Source of the DNA: Scytalidium lignicola
Lineage: Eukaryota; Ascomycota; Leotiomycetes
NCBI GenBank assembly: GCA_002812745.2
Contig: NCSJ02000010.1
Span: 124,001 to 188,000, forward strand
Direction of reading: 5' to 3'
Length of the DNA: 64,000 nt
Shown: piece by piece, positions 10,985 through 22,244 of the stretch
Layout of the letters: each line of letters opens with the position of its first letter
Position numbering within the stretch: position 1 is the stretch's first letter
Program-made: the position numbers and the translations under genes
The notes under the pieces: generated by a model
What the model saw: the letters and a program-made list of their open reading frames with translations, nothing else
Told to the model about the DNA's origin: nothing
Database searches by the model: none

Positions 10985-13226
10985 ACAACGCGCGGATAGA
11001 GGATGGTGGAGTTTGCTCAAAAAGTTTAATCTATTGGAAAAGGTCTTCAACATAGGTTCCAAAGGGCTAAATTTTGGCATAGTCTTCATCATTCGCAATC
11101 CACGATTCGCAGGGAGATGAGTTGTCACTAGGTAGAGAGAAACCAGTTAGTTGATAATCTAAATTTCGAAGAGGTCTGACTATCGAAATTCTTCTAAGCA
11201 AACAACTATCTACCTTTTGTTGCTCAATGTCGTGTTTGGTACATTTCCTTGGGCCAACAACTTAAACTTGGGTCCTTCCATTTTAATTAACTGGAGGCTG
11301 AGTTACATTAGTAAACAAAACCCCAGCTAGTAAAATGATAAACTTAGATCGACGCCGATCCATCTGATTTTAATCCTCATCTATATGTGACCCTCTTATT
11401 ACTTCACTTTATCGGTGGTTGTGCTATCACTCCTTGTCCGATTTAAGGTTCTCACTCCCGCAGTACTGTACGTGTTCAGGGCGAATACAACCCTCTGATG
11501 CAACCGAACCATTTTTTTTAGTGGGGATCCGGCCCCCTTAAGGCCCATGCTCCCGCAGAAGAAATGCAATTCTTCGACGACAGCTACGATGTTATTTAAA
11601 CTATCTTTCATGACTAAATAACCCGGTATGGTATCGTTTCCATATTGATTTATTGATGGAGAAAAATCAAATGCGCTTAATTATGGTAGAATTCCCTTGC
11701 CAAGATTCTATATCAGCCAATGGAGAATAGTCTCGATGTCAGAACCCTATCTGGCATAGCCAAGGCTGCTTCTTAGGTGGATGCCACAGGCACCAGGCAC
11801 TGACTAGTTATCCATTCCAGAACAGAAGCACCCCTCCAGGAACTTGCAGAAGATACTACACCACCACTATGGGTTCAACTACCACAGTACAACAAAGAAC
11901 GTGCTAGCTAAACGAGAACGAGACATATTATTTTATGCATATATGCACGAAAGAGTGTTGCTAAGGCCATACAGACGCAACAAAGAAAGGTTTATTTTCA
12001 CCTTCAGGTATATTGTATCTCGAGTCCCGCAGGGCTCCTAAGCCACCCCATCTTTTTCCAGGGGTCCGAGGCCCGATATGTGACGCGCTTTGACTGCAAA
12101 TCACCACCACCGCAACTCGTGTGGCATCCACGTGTGGGACCTGGGTCCAAACTTCTATCAAACCAATCTCCTGGGCCGGATGCATTTCCGGTTGTAAGGA
12201 GGTGGTGCTTCCGCTCCCTATTTCGGGGCAGGGACGGAGACATACAATGAACGACATATGACTTTCGAATTTGGTCTGGATGAGGAAGAATAACGACAGG
12301 AATATAGAGTATAACTTGATCAATCCGCAAAAAAATAAAGAAAACGGACAATACAAGTCTATGTACCAGAGTTAGGGCTACCTGAATTGGGGATGAAGAA
12401 AAATGCTCTGGAGCTGCAAAGGTGGGTGGAGAGGTCTAATCGCAACACACAGACCTTCTCCGGGAGTGGCAGAGTCATGACTCGATAACTATATATCTTC
12501 CATAACAGGAGACTTCATGTGGTAAGGAGGAGGCTTTTCGTAGCCTATCAGCATGTTCATGACGTCTCAGCCTCGACAGTTCACGTCGTACAACCTGATC
12601 TAGTGGTGGTTCCACTTGGGAGCTATTTTCCAAATTAGACTTTCCAAAGTATCGAAAATGATATAGTTTCGCGCTATTTATACTCTGATACAGTAAGTCT
12701 GTCTAGGCATGACAGGGCGGCCTTTCCCCGACCCCTTGCCTTTTCAGCCTCTTGGAAAGATTACTCCTGTATGCACGAGAAGTGCATTATGAGGGAAGCT
12801 AGAGCATTGGAGCACCTAGCCAAGGAAGCGTGTCAGCAAAAATATTGCTGTTTTATGCGCCTTGTCCCTTTCTTCGTTTTTCCTCGCTCCCTACTGGATC
12901 TTGCGACTTAAGTTGATCTATCGAAGGGCTGAGGTCGCATTGACCCCAGTGATGGTGGGAATAGCCCCCTGTGGCAACCAACCACCCCACCTGTCAGTGG
13001 ACTTCCGCGGTTGCTGGATCCTCGATTAAGATCTGTCCTTGCGTCAAAAACTTTACGGTAAGGTGGTATTCCGGATGTCTTGGTGGGTCTTTATTTGTCT
13101 TTTAAACTTTAAAGACCCTGTCTTTTCTGCGCTTGTTGGTTTCTCTTTTTTTTNAAATGGCTGATGTGATGCTTGACTTTCTATTATCAAGGGAAGAAAC
13201 CCGAGAATAATATACAGGTGGAGGGC
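10985..13226. other. Intergenic, 2.2 kb
   Basis: I see no gene on either strand. It contains the 3' flank of the transporter and the promoter of the rhodopsin-domain gene; an N lies at 13154 in a T run. Open frames near 11960-12356 (-) have no recognisable product. Confidence 0.45.
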
Positions 13227-14764
13227 ATGGATGGCATTCAGAAATTCGACCCTAATGATTACAATGGTGGGCAATTGGTTATCACAGCAATAGTGCTATT
13301 GGTACTCACATACATTGCTGTTGGTTTGCGATGTTACGTCAAATTGAGGATCATTAAAGCCTTTTCAGTGGATGACTTGCTCGTGGTTCTTTCCCTGGTG
13401 AGATTTCCTTTTTGTGAATATTTAGCCCTGCTTTCCAAAATCTCACGCTCACTATTATCAGTGCTTTTTCACACTAATGTGTGTCTTCATTTTTATTGGT
13501 GTTCACTATGGAATAGGCAGGCACATAGCAACAATCTCTCCTTATAGGACGGTGCAGGGTCTGAAGGTAAACCTCTACACTTTGTGATAAAGCTCACATT
13601 CGATACTAACTGAGGCTCGCATATAGTATCAAACATTCACGGTCCTCGCATATGAAGTCTGCATGACATTGATAAAACTGGCAGTTGCTATTTTTCTTCT
13701 TCGAATCGCTGTCAAACGACGCTTCATTTGGCTTATAAAAGGAAGCATGGTGATCTTGACGGTGTGGTCATTGAGTCTCTTTCTCTTCACAATCTTCGAG
13801 TGTTCGCCCGTCCAAGCTCAGTGGGATATCACTATTACTGATGGAAAATGCATCAGTCCACATAGCATCGAGCAGGCAACCTATGCTCAGTCGGCGTTGG
13901 GAATCTCTACGGATTGGTTTTATGCAGTTCTGCCGTTACTCATGCTTTGGAATGTTAAACTGGGAATACGTAAGAAGGTTACAGTTGGGATTATTCTGGG
14001 TATGGGCATCTTGTAAGTCTTACTGCTCAATTGTAAATTCTTGTTCTGTCTATGATTCTAAGATTACAGTGATAAAGCTGACTTAACTTGATATTTTTTT
14101 NAGTGCAAGTGTTGCAACTCTAGTCCGGTTCAAATATATTATTACTGTGACGGCACTGGATGATCTTCTCTGTGAGTTTTGTTAACTCGAAATATTTTCT
14201 AGATCTCCTTGACCAACAAATACAGATGCAACCACCACCACAATGGTCTGGACCTTCATCGAACCCGGTGTTGCCATAGTTGCAGCTTCGCTAGTCACGA
14301 TCCGTCCCCTCCTTCGAGCCATTGGTCTTGCAGGCTTTGATAGCACTGACCATTCAGCGTATCCTGATACAACTCACGCCACACTCTCCCTCCGAGGTGA
14401 CATCCCTATGGATAACTGGCACGCTACATCTTATTCACATAAGAAATTACGACGAGGAAAGACAGTCAACGCTGATTCAACTACGAGTCAGCGTGGGATG
14501 AAGACTGTCTCAGAGACGATGATCTATGAAAAGAACACGACATCCCGGTTAGGGGTCTTACCTCCTGAGATGCCGAGTAGTGAGATGAGTGATGATGGGA
14601 GCGAGGAGTTCATCCTTACGCCGGGGAAGATCAGGCGTACTGTTGATGTCAGTATTCGTACAGATGGAGCTGGGGATGGTGACAACCAAGGTCTCCACCA
14701 TCATCCTCCTCCTTCTGTGACTGCGGAGAGAAGTAGGAGTCGTGCTATTTCGAGAAACAGATGA
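13227..14764 (+). CDS. Fungal rhodopsin-domain integral membrane protein, 422 aa
   Basis: Five exons: 13227-13397, 13462-13566, 13627-14012, 14104-14171 and 14226-14764. All introns have GT...AG ends (one acceptor has an N at 14101, read as NAG) and the sum is 1269 nt. The protein has seven predicted helices: helix 1 ITAIVLLVLTYIAVGLRCYV, then the FSVDDLL loop typical of this family, HYGIGRH, CMTLIKLAVAIFLLR, the Cys-containing loop CSPVQAQWD...GKC, and TDWFYAVLPLLMLW. After the helices comes a 150-residue hydrophilic Ser/Thr-rich tail. The family (often labelled rhodopsin domain or SAT5-like) is not retinal-binding; its molecular role is mostly unknown. The in-frame ATG further upstream is followed at once by TGA, which supports this start. 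Confidence 0.9.
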
Positions 14765-15593
14765 GGCTAGCGAAGGTGATTTACGTTGCGATCCATTTTC
14801 GTTTTAGACAAAAAAAAGACTTGTAACATGTTTAGAGATTCCGGCAATTTGGGTATTTTGGGTATTTCGGTTTAGGAGGTTCAGGGGGAAAAGAGTTCTG
14901 TGATACCATCTGGGAGACTGCATTTCCTTTGGGTTATACTAGCATATGTTTTCATCTATTTAGATATATATAAAGATCTGAGTTTAAGAGTTCTGTTCAA
15001 ACCCCAATCGTGATTTTAGAATACATCTAATAATAATATCTTTTCTATGCTCGAGATGATTAGGGGGTACACATGTATAATGGAGATTTGTAAGTATTCT
15101 TAATAAAATCAGCTTCATCGTACTTCTACCGCGAAGAATCCAAGTAATTGAATCATGTCTATATATTAGGAATACCGTTTCCCCTCCCCCCTCCTAAAAC
15201 GGTCTATCTTCTTGTATTATTACCCTTACAAAGTAGTAGCAAAAGCTTTGAAACTAATAACCTTTAACCTAACCTATATATATATGCAGGCGGCATGCAT
15301 GCATGCATGGGCAATGAGGGGGGGCCGTACTCCCACCCCTTAAAAAAAATCNAATAANGCCCTCCCGGCCCCCTCCCCGCATTTCATTTGGCGACTGGAA
15401 AACGCCTTCTCACTCCCAAAAAGTTTNCTCTTACCACAAAGAACGAAAAAAAAAANGGCCGAAGAAAGGTTTCAACTGTAATGATACACTCCTTAAAAAT
15501 AGGGTGGGCTGCTTGCTCTCCCTACTAATCCCTTGCCCCCTTGCCTCAAGGAACAGATCCTGCGTTCCCCGATCCCCTAATTCTATGATTTGT
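14765..15593. other. Intergenic with simple repeats and N characters
   Basis: 3' flanks of two converging genes. It contains TA and CATG runs near 15280-15308 and N characters at about 15352, 15358, 15427 and 15456 in homopolymer context, so local base calls are weak. No gene is seen. Confidence 0.5.
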
Positions 15594-16784
15594 TTAACCC
15601 GCTATTAAAACCCAAAGTCTAGATAAGGAGGGAAAAATGTTAGCATCATGTATATGAAATGATATGATAAGATGGGGGGGGGACTAAAAACTCACAAGAA
15701 AAATATCATTAGGACTCCAAACATCTTAGCCACCAACCACCGATTCGATGATACTCGGCTCCAATACTTTAGCAATTCCCTCTGCGCGCCTTGCACATTA
15801 TCAACTACATCCTCCGTATTGGCGTCGATTCTCTGAATCATCTCGCTCTGCTCGCTGACCATCTGAGCCAACTGTCCGAAGATCCCACCCAGCTCGTTAA
15901 TTGTTCGTTCGATGGCTTCTATGGCTTCTCCTCGTTGCTGGATATAGGAGTTCTGAGGCTGTGCTTCTTCCATCATGAGTAGTTGTTGGTCGCCTACAGG
16001 GTTGAGACTCAAGAGATCTTGCGACATGCTGGAATTTGCTCCGGGGGGAAGGCCGGGAGCAGGGCTTCCTCGAGATGGGGTGGCATATAGTGGGCTTGCG
16101 GATTGGCCAATGTTGGGGTTGACATGGCTCGAGACGGAGGAAACGAAATTCTCGGTGCGCGATCTGGATGCTTGGATGTTTTTGGTGCGGACTTCTAGCA
16201 CGTCTTTGAAGTTCGCGGATACATCGGTGAGCTTTCCTTGCAGCATGAAGACTACGTTCTTGTTGTGCTCGCCTTCCTGATCGGCTTTGGGGTGTTGCGC
16301 TCGGGTTAGGGCTTGCAGATTGGAGATTTGCTGGTTGAGTGCTGAGAGGTCTTGTTTGATTATGAAGGTTAATTCGTTGATTTCGACGGGGCGGTCGTCG
16401 AAGAGGGTTTTCCGTTTTGCAACTGGAGGGGACGTTGTTAGCACAGAACGTCAATAAACTACGCTAAAACGAAGAGGAGCAGGTATGGTTTGATAGCGTT
16501 CGTAAAACTATATCCAAATGATGCGGGAGAGCCTCACGTTGTGCCAACTTCTCTAATTTGCCCATTGTCGCCGATATCCCCCTTCCTATCTCTGCTGCTC
16601 TCCTGGCGAATTCTGATCTCCGGGGCTTCGCATCTCCGTTTGCGCTGCCGTTCGCAGCCGCCTTTTGCGCGTCATTCAGGAGGGACTGTCGCTGTGTGCC
16701 TACTTTCGAGGTCGCCTGGCGCCGCTTGACTTGTTCAAGGACAGACCGGAACTCGACGGTTCGGTCTTGTATGGTCACAGCCAT
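15594..16784 (-). CDS. SED5: SED5 / syntaxin-5, Golgi t-SNARE (332 aa)
   Basis: Three exons: 16538-16784, 15696-16422 and 15594-15618. Introns are GTGAGG...CCAG and GTGAGT...CTAG. The N-terminus MAVTIQDRTVEFRSV carries the DRTxEF peptide that binds the SM protein Sly1. The Habc domain spans roughly residues 60-190 (LAKRKTLFDDRPVEINEL is characteristic). The SNARE motif starts near residue 240 (IEAIERTINELGGIFGQL) with the zero-layer Gln in MVSEQSEM. The last exon is only 25 nt and adds LWVLIAG, completing the membrane anchor MFGVLMIFFLLWVLIAG; without it the anchor would stop at MIFFL. Sed5 drives ER-to-Golgi and intra-Golgi fusion. The neighbour at 17878 is divergently transcribed. Confidence 0.95.
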
Positions 16785-17877
16785 TGTAAATAGATGAGTT
16801 GGAGGAACGCGATGAGACGGAGGATCGAGGATGAGAGTCGGCTGTCCAAAGGAGGCTCGATTGGAGCGCAATCAGCGCAGGTGGTTATGGAGTGTCTGTT
16901 ATTATTTCTGTTAGGATTTGCGTGGTCCTCGGAATCTCGGGATGGGTAGATGGTCGAATTGTCGTGTTCTAGGGGGGTGGCTCTACGAAAGACGCGGTAG
17001 AATGAGAACAGATAAGCGCACTGAAGGTAATATACAGATGAAACAAAAGGTAAGGATCGTGATATCTGGTGGAGAGGCCTTCGGAAGGGCGGGGTGAATG
17101 CTGGTGGTCGAGGGGAAATTAATATGAGGGCTTCCGAACAGATGTGTCGTTTCAAACCAAGGCTTGTCTGGATGATTATTATTTGCACGTAATTGTTCCA
17201 AGCCACACGTTCCTTCACGGGGTCCATGATGTTAATGCCTCAGGCCATAAAAGTCTCGTGACTGTACCGTACCGTACATTTTATCCCGAAATATCAGGCA
17301 GCAGTGTCAATACATCTCAAAGTACGGACGTAAATTTGGGGCTGGGATCGACTGTGGCTGAGCAGCACCACGGCCATGACGCTAAGCGGGGAACAGGTCA
17401 AGAGCCGATCCAATCCGCGGCGCAGGGACTTTCCCCAAGCAAAAACCAGGGAACCCGAAAGCGACGGCGCCTCCAAATAAGCGGAGCAAGAAAAGGGCTC
17501 GTAACTTCTTGCTCGCCCTCACCTCAGCTAAAGGGTCCTCCAGTCCCTCGCCCCATTATTCCTCCTTGTCGTGATATCATTAATTGCTGCCATTGCCTTG
17601 CTCACCCTATTTCTTATTTCTCCATATCTCCTTTGCTTATTTCTGGGCTCGAGCTGGAAGCTTTATGTCTCTCGGCAGCCGGCATCTTTTGTGCATCATC
17701 CTCTCTCTCTGCCTATTTGACGCGCTGTAACCTTCGCGATTACCATCCATCGGCCATCATTTCGCACAATTCGGCCGTCTGCATACTCTTGATCGCATAA
17801 TAATCGATATATTCGTGTGCATATGATCCGAGCGATATCTTTCTGATGAGCGAGGTGGCATAGCGTAGCCCCCAGAG
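16785..17877. other. Divergent promoter region between SED5 and the long disordered-protein gene
   Basis: About 1.1 kb between head-to-head genes. An open frame at 17144-17800 (+) is probably leader sequence of the downstream gene: it has no recognisable domain, and pyrimidine-rich tracts follow near 17690. A repeated ACCGTACCGTAC occurs near 17265. Confidence 0.45.
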
Positions 17878-20800
17878 ATGGCGCGACCCTTTGCAAGCAC
17901 CTTTGAGAAGGATCGAGCTTCGCCGCTGTAAGTTAAAGATGCCATGAACCCCTTTCTGGAGATAGCTGGCTCATTGAATTCCTAGAACCCCAGCTCCTGC
18001 CGTACCGGCTACTCCCTCGTCTGCGTACAAAACCAATGTAAATCGTCAGAAGACAAGAAAATGGATTGAGGCAAAGTCAGTTGACTACGGAGGAGATGAT
18101 TGGGGGGATGAAGACGATTATTACGATGAACCTCCTCCGCCGCCGCCGCCCACCTCAAAACCGAGCGGACTGCGCCAGAAAGGTCAAGGATTGCAAAGTC
18201 CGGTAAACCCTGAGAGTCCTGGTGCCGGCAGCAGTAAGAAGAGCTATGGCGACCTCCCGCCGGTACCTCCAGTTGAAACAGGCGGCCCAGCTTTACATCG
18301 GACCAATTCCTTCGATGCAGGAGATGAGAAACGCAGTTTTTCCAGTGCAACGCCACTCCAGTCTGCCGGTCCAGCAACACGATTCTCCCAGATAACTGGT
18401 ATCCCTTCTCAACGCATTGTCACTGGTCCACCTGCTCTTTCGATATCGACTCAGCAACCTCCACAGTTTGCGCAGCCGCCCCATCCTAGTGTACGGAAGC
18501 AAGTTGCTTCACCTCCTGCAACGGTTGGTCTGCCTGCGATTCTGCAACCTGGTATGTCTCCGGTCTCAGCGACAACACAGTCTTCGATCGATTATCAAAC
18601 AAGAAGAGACTACTCTCCATCTGCAGCAATTCCGCCTTTGAATGCGCGAATGTCTCCACCTCCAGTGACTATGAGGAGTTCCCCAACGCCCCAAAATGCC
18701 AGCAGAGATTCGCCAGCTGGTGCAAGATTTCCTACACGCAAAAGCAGTCTAAGTCAGTCGGATTTCCAAGATGTTACAAAGCAGCGTCAGGATATTGGAG
18801 CACCCAAACCCTGGACTGGAGGACCTCCTAGATCGTCTTCTCCGGGCGGTGCAATCCGCTCTCCAATGCAAGACTCGGGGGCTGCAAAACCTTGGACAGC
18901 TGGTCAACCATCTTCTCCCAGCAGTGCGAGTCGTTCTCCAGGAGGCCCCGCAAAGGCAACGCCGTTTGTCAGACCATCAGACATATACCGTCGGGTGGAG
19001 GTAGAACGTGAGAAGGAGCGTCAATCTATGGAATCTGGTAGGCCTAGTATGGATTCCCTACTTGGTGCTAAGGCTAGTGACAGTTCTGCTTCTCCTGCAA
19101 ATCCAATTCTACAAGAGCCAACAGCTCCGGATAACTCAGGGTACGGGGCTAGACGAATAGCAAGCTTGGAGGTTGATGACTCTGGCCGGCGTTTGCAGCC
19201 GTTTCTTGAGCCCGTAAAAGAGAGAAAGAGTGAGTATGGATTCGATGGTGTAGACATTACTAGTCAGATGCCTTCTAAAGGGCAAGAGTCAAATCTTGCC
19301 CCTTCGTTATATACTGGCTTAACCTCTCCAGTAGATCCCGTTGGGGTGAGAACGCAATCTGTTAGCCCTAAACTACCAGATCTCAAACGTATGTCTGGAT
19401 TTGGACTAGATTTGGATTTGTTTTCATCATTGAAAAAAGCTGATAAATCTGAAGTTCCTACCTCAGCCTCGGCTCTCGAAGCTACATCTACACCTACTAT
19501 AGCAACTAACTTAGGTGGTCAAACTACAGAAGATCTCACTCTACACAAGGAGCCTTCTCTAGGATTTACATCCATCGTGCATCAAGCATTTGATAGGAAT
19601 AGTGATAGTTCATCGATACCAGTATCTCCTGCTTCGCGGACTGGAAGTGGTTACAGGAGGAGTGATACTGAAAGTACTAGTGGCATCAGTCCCATAATGA
19701 GTCGTGGTTCTAGCATTGCGATTCCGGAAACGAGAAGTAGGGATACGGTTCCACCATCAATACCAGAAGGCATCGAAGAGCACATATCTCCGCCAGCAGA
19801 GACAAAAGCTGAGCAGGTGGGGGATAGCGTTGCTGATGTGCGAGCCTTGCCTACTGCAACGGATTTCGAACCTGGTCACCGGCGAGATACTAGCCTACCT
19901 TCTCCAGGAAACAGCCCTGCAAAGATTGCTGGTGTTTCAAACCCAGAAGTCTCCCCAGAAAGCCATCAAGCTGTCGTTACGAATGATACTGAGTCTGAAA
20001 TTTCTCGGAAGGACACGCCTGTCAGTGAAGTCTCGCGGATCCAAGGCGACCAAGACCATGAGCTCAGTCCCACAATCTCAGCGACGGAAAATTCTCAGTC
20101 ACAAGACTCGACCGAAAATGTGATAGATGAAATAATTGATGAAGGTGTTCCTCGAGCGCTTTCTACCAGTCAGTCTCCGGAACAATTCCTGCCCACGCCA
20201 GATCCTGCAATGGCACCAAGCGGCAATATTTATTCACAACCCGTAGACCCTCGTGTCACGTCGGGAGCACAAAATGTCTCAGCTGATGCTCAATTACCGC
20301 CTGCTTCGACTGATAGGGATACTTCTTCGGGTTCCTCCACAGCTCCACTTCCTCCGCCTAAAGATACATCTATTAACGAAGCAAAGGATGTGCGTCCAGG
20401 CTCACTCTCTTCCGCTACCGACCAACTTGCCCCTGAAGAGTCACACGAATCTCCAGGGCTTTATGCGCTACCCGATTCGAGTGCAGATACTCGATCGCAG
20501 GCTGAAGAAAACGACCGGCTGCGAAACGAGATTGTTCAGAGTCTCGGTGCTCCTGAGCCGTCCGATATGGTTCGACGGCATGACAGCTATCTGTATGATG
20601 ACAGCTCGCCGTCGGGACATGCGCGGGAGAGTACGTATTTGCCGAGCGAGTACGATAATTATTGGGCCACGACAGCGGAGGAGGCGGAGCCTGTCCCTCA
20701 GTTACCGAGCCCTACGCGCATCCCCGCCGAAGCGCCAAATCCGGTGCATCAAGAGCCTCAGTCGCCTTTCAAGGAGCAACCTCTCCCAGAACAGCATCCT

Positions 20801-21913
20801 GAGAGTCCTTCTGTACCGCCGCTAGAGGTCCGTAAGAGTGTTGTCCTGGAGTCTCTGCCTCAACAGCCTGCCCTTGAACACCGCTTTTCCTGGGAGAAGA
20901 GATTGAATTTGCCGCCCTTACGAGCAGAACTACAATCTTCGGCAGAACCCGCCGTTGATGCTGAGGATAAACAAGCCACTGGGCCTCAGGATCAGGTTGA
21001 AGTTAGTTCACAGCCTATGAGCGTTGCAGAGAATCCCTCGCAATCAGGCCTGGAAGTCCTAGAGGATAATTCGAAATATCATCCTGATGTGACTCCCGCC
21101 GAGGGACGAAGTCCATCCGAGCCAAAGCCGGTCAGTGATTCCGGTTTGGGATCAGGTGCAGAAATGCTTGCAGGAGCCACAATGCTTGCTGGAGGCGTGG
21201 CGCCAGCCTATGATCCTACTGCCGAACATCGACTTTCGCTGGCGGAAATGAAGGACATAATTTTATCGGATTCTTATCCTACCTCTACTGGGCCGCCGGA
21301 AGACCAACACCCAGCATTCGCTCCACATCTAGATCAATCTAGCCAGCCCGAGCCACAGAATCCCGTGTCCCCTACGATTGTTCTCCCACAGCCTGTTAAA
21401 ATCATGCCGTTTAAGGATATAGCATCTATGTCCTCACCATATCAACGTATTCAGACATATGAACAAACTAGACAGCAATTTGCTGCGATGGATACTGGTC
21501 TCGCTAACTGGGTTATCATGATCAAGAGCCTACATGCGGAACATTCCAACGCTACTGGATCCTACGCCGGAAGCGGAGGGGATAAATTTTTGAAACCTAT
21601 AAGTGGATCGCAGCAAGGTTTACAACAACCATATTATCAGCAATATCTCAATGCAAGTTCACCAACCGCACCAACCTCGACGAACACTGCTCGACTTTCT
21701 GGATCTAGTTCTAACCCTAACGCCCCGCTCCAATCTTACAGCTTCTCACCAGCAGGCAGTAAATTAACCTCCCACGAAGTGCAAGCCAAAGGCAAAGAAC
21801 TTCTTCACGCAGCCGGTGTGTTCGGCGGTAAAGCTGGAAAGGCTGGGAAGGGGTTGCTGGCAAAGGGAAAGAATCGGTTTCGGAGTAGTGGCAGTGGAGA
21901 TAAGGTAGACTGA
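17878..21913 (+). CDS. Conserved fungal long disordered protein, 1325 aa
   Basis: Two exons: 17878-17927 and 17986-21913. The intron (58 nt, GTAAGT...CTAG) joins SPL|TPAPAVPAT in frame, giving an ATG start MARPFASTFEKD. Residues about 32-64 read KTNVNRQKTRKWIEAKSVDY then GGDDWGDEDDYYDE, a block I recall as conserved in filamentous ascomycetes. The central 1100 residues are Ser/Pro/Glu-rich without domains and include FGLDLDLFSSLKK. A second conserved block near residues 1155-1205 (IMPFKDIASMSSPYQRIQTY ... TGLANWVIMIKSLHAEH) may be a small helical module, and the C-terminus (KGKELLHAAGVFGGKAGKAG) is a basic Gly/Ala/Lys tail. Function unknown. A same-strand neighbour of similar character begins about 330 bp downstream. 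Confidence 0.82.
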
Positions 21914-22244
21914 GAATCTCCTTCTTGCCAGACCGCGTTGAAGCGATGGGCTGTCTTTTATGAATTTCACTTTCAATATAATCAATGTTGGTGGCGGTCG
22001 TTACCTCTTTTTGTTTTCTATCATTATCCACCATCCCTTATAGAGGCTTCCTAGCACATCACAATTTTGTTCAATCCTGCTTCTAGGTAGCCTACATAGT
22101 GGGTTCTGTACGACTAGGAGCAAAATCTCATCAAAAAACTCATCCATCCGCTCATACCATCTACCTATCCACCTTCTTGTATATACATTTCGCTAAGTTG
22201 TATGTTCCGTACAGATAAACTCAAATTCAACCCCGACCCAACAG
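21914..22244. other. Short intergenic gap between two long disordered-protein genes
   Basis: It must hold the 3' end of the upstream gene and probably the missing first exon and promoter of the downstream one. I tried ATGs near 22201 and 21987 and none gave an acceptable splice. Confidence 0.4.

Noticed and set aside
13173..13226. Upstream extension of the rhodopsin-domain gene
   Set aside because: It would need a TTG start; the in-frame ATG at 13164 is followed immediately by TGA.
17144..17800. 218-aa plus-strand ORF upstream of the long disordered-protein gene
   Set aside because: Low-complexity translation in a promoter/leader; the downstream gene has a clean ATG plus intron start at 17878.
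22201..22244. ATG at 22201 as first exon of the second long gene
   Set aside because: The only available intron would be under 40 nt and lands in the wrong phase.
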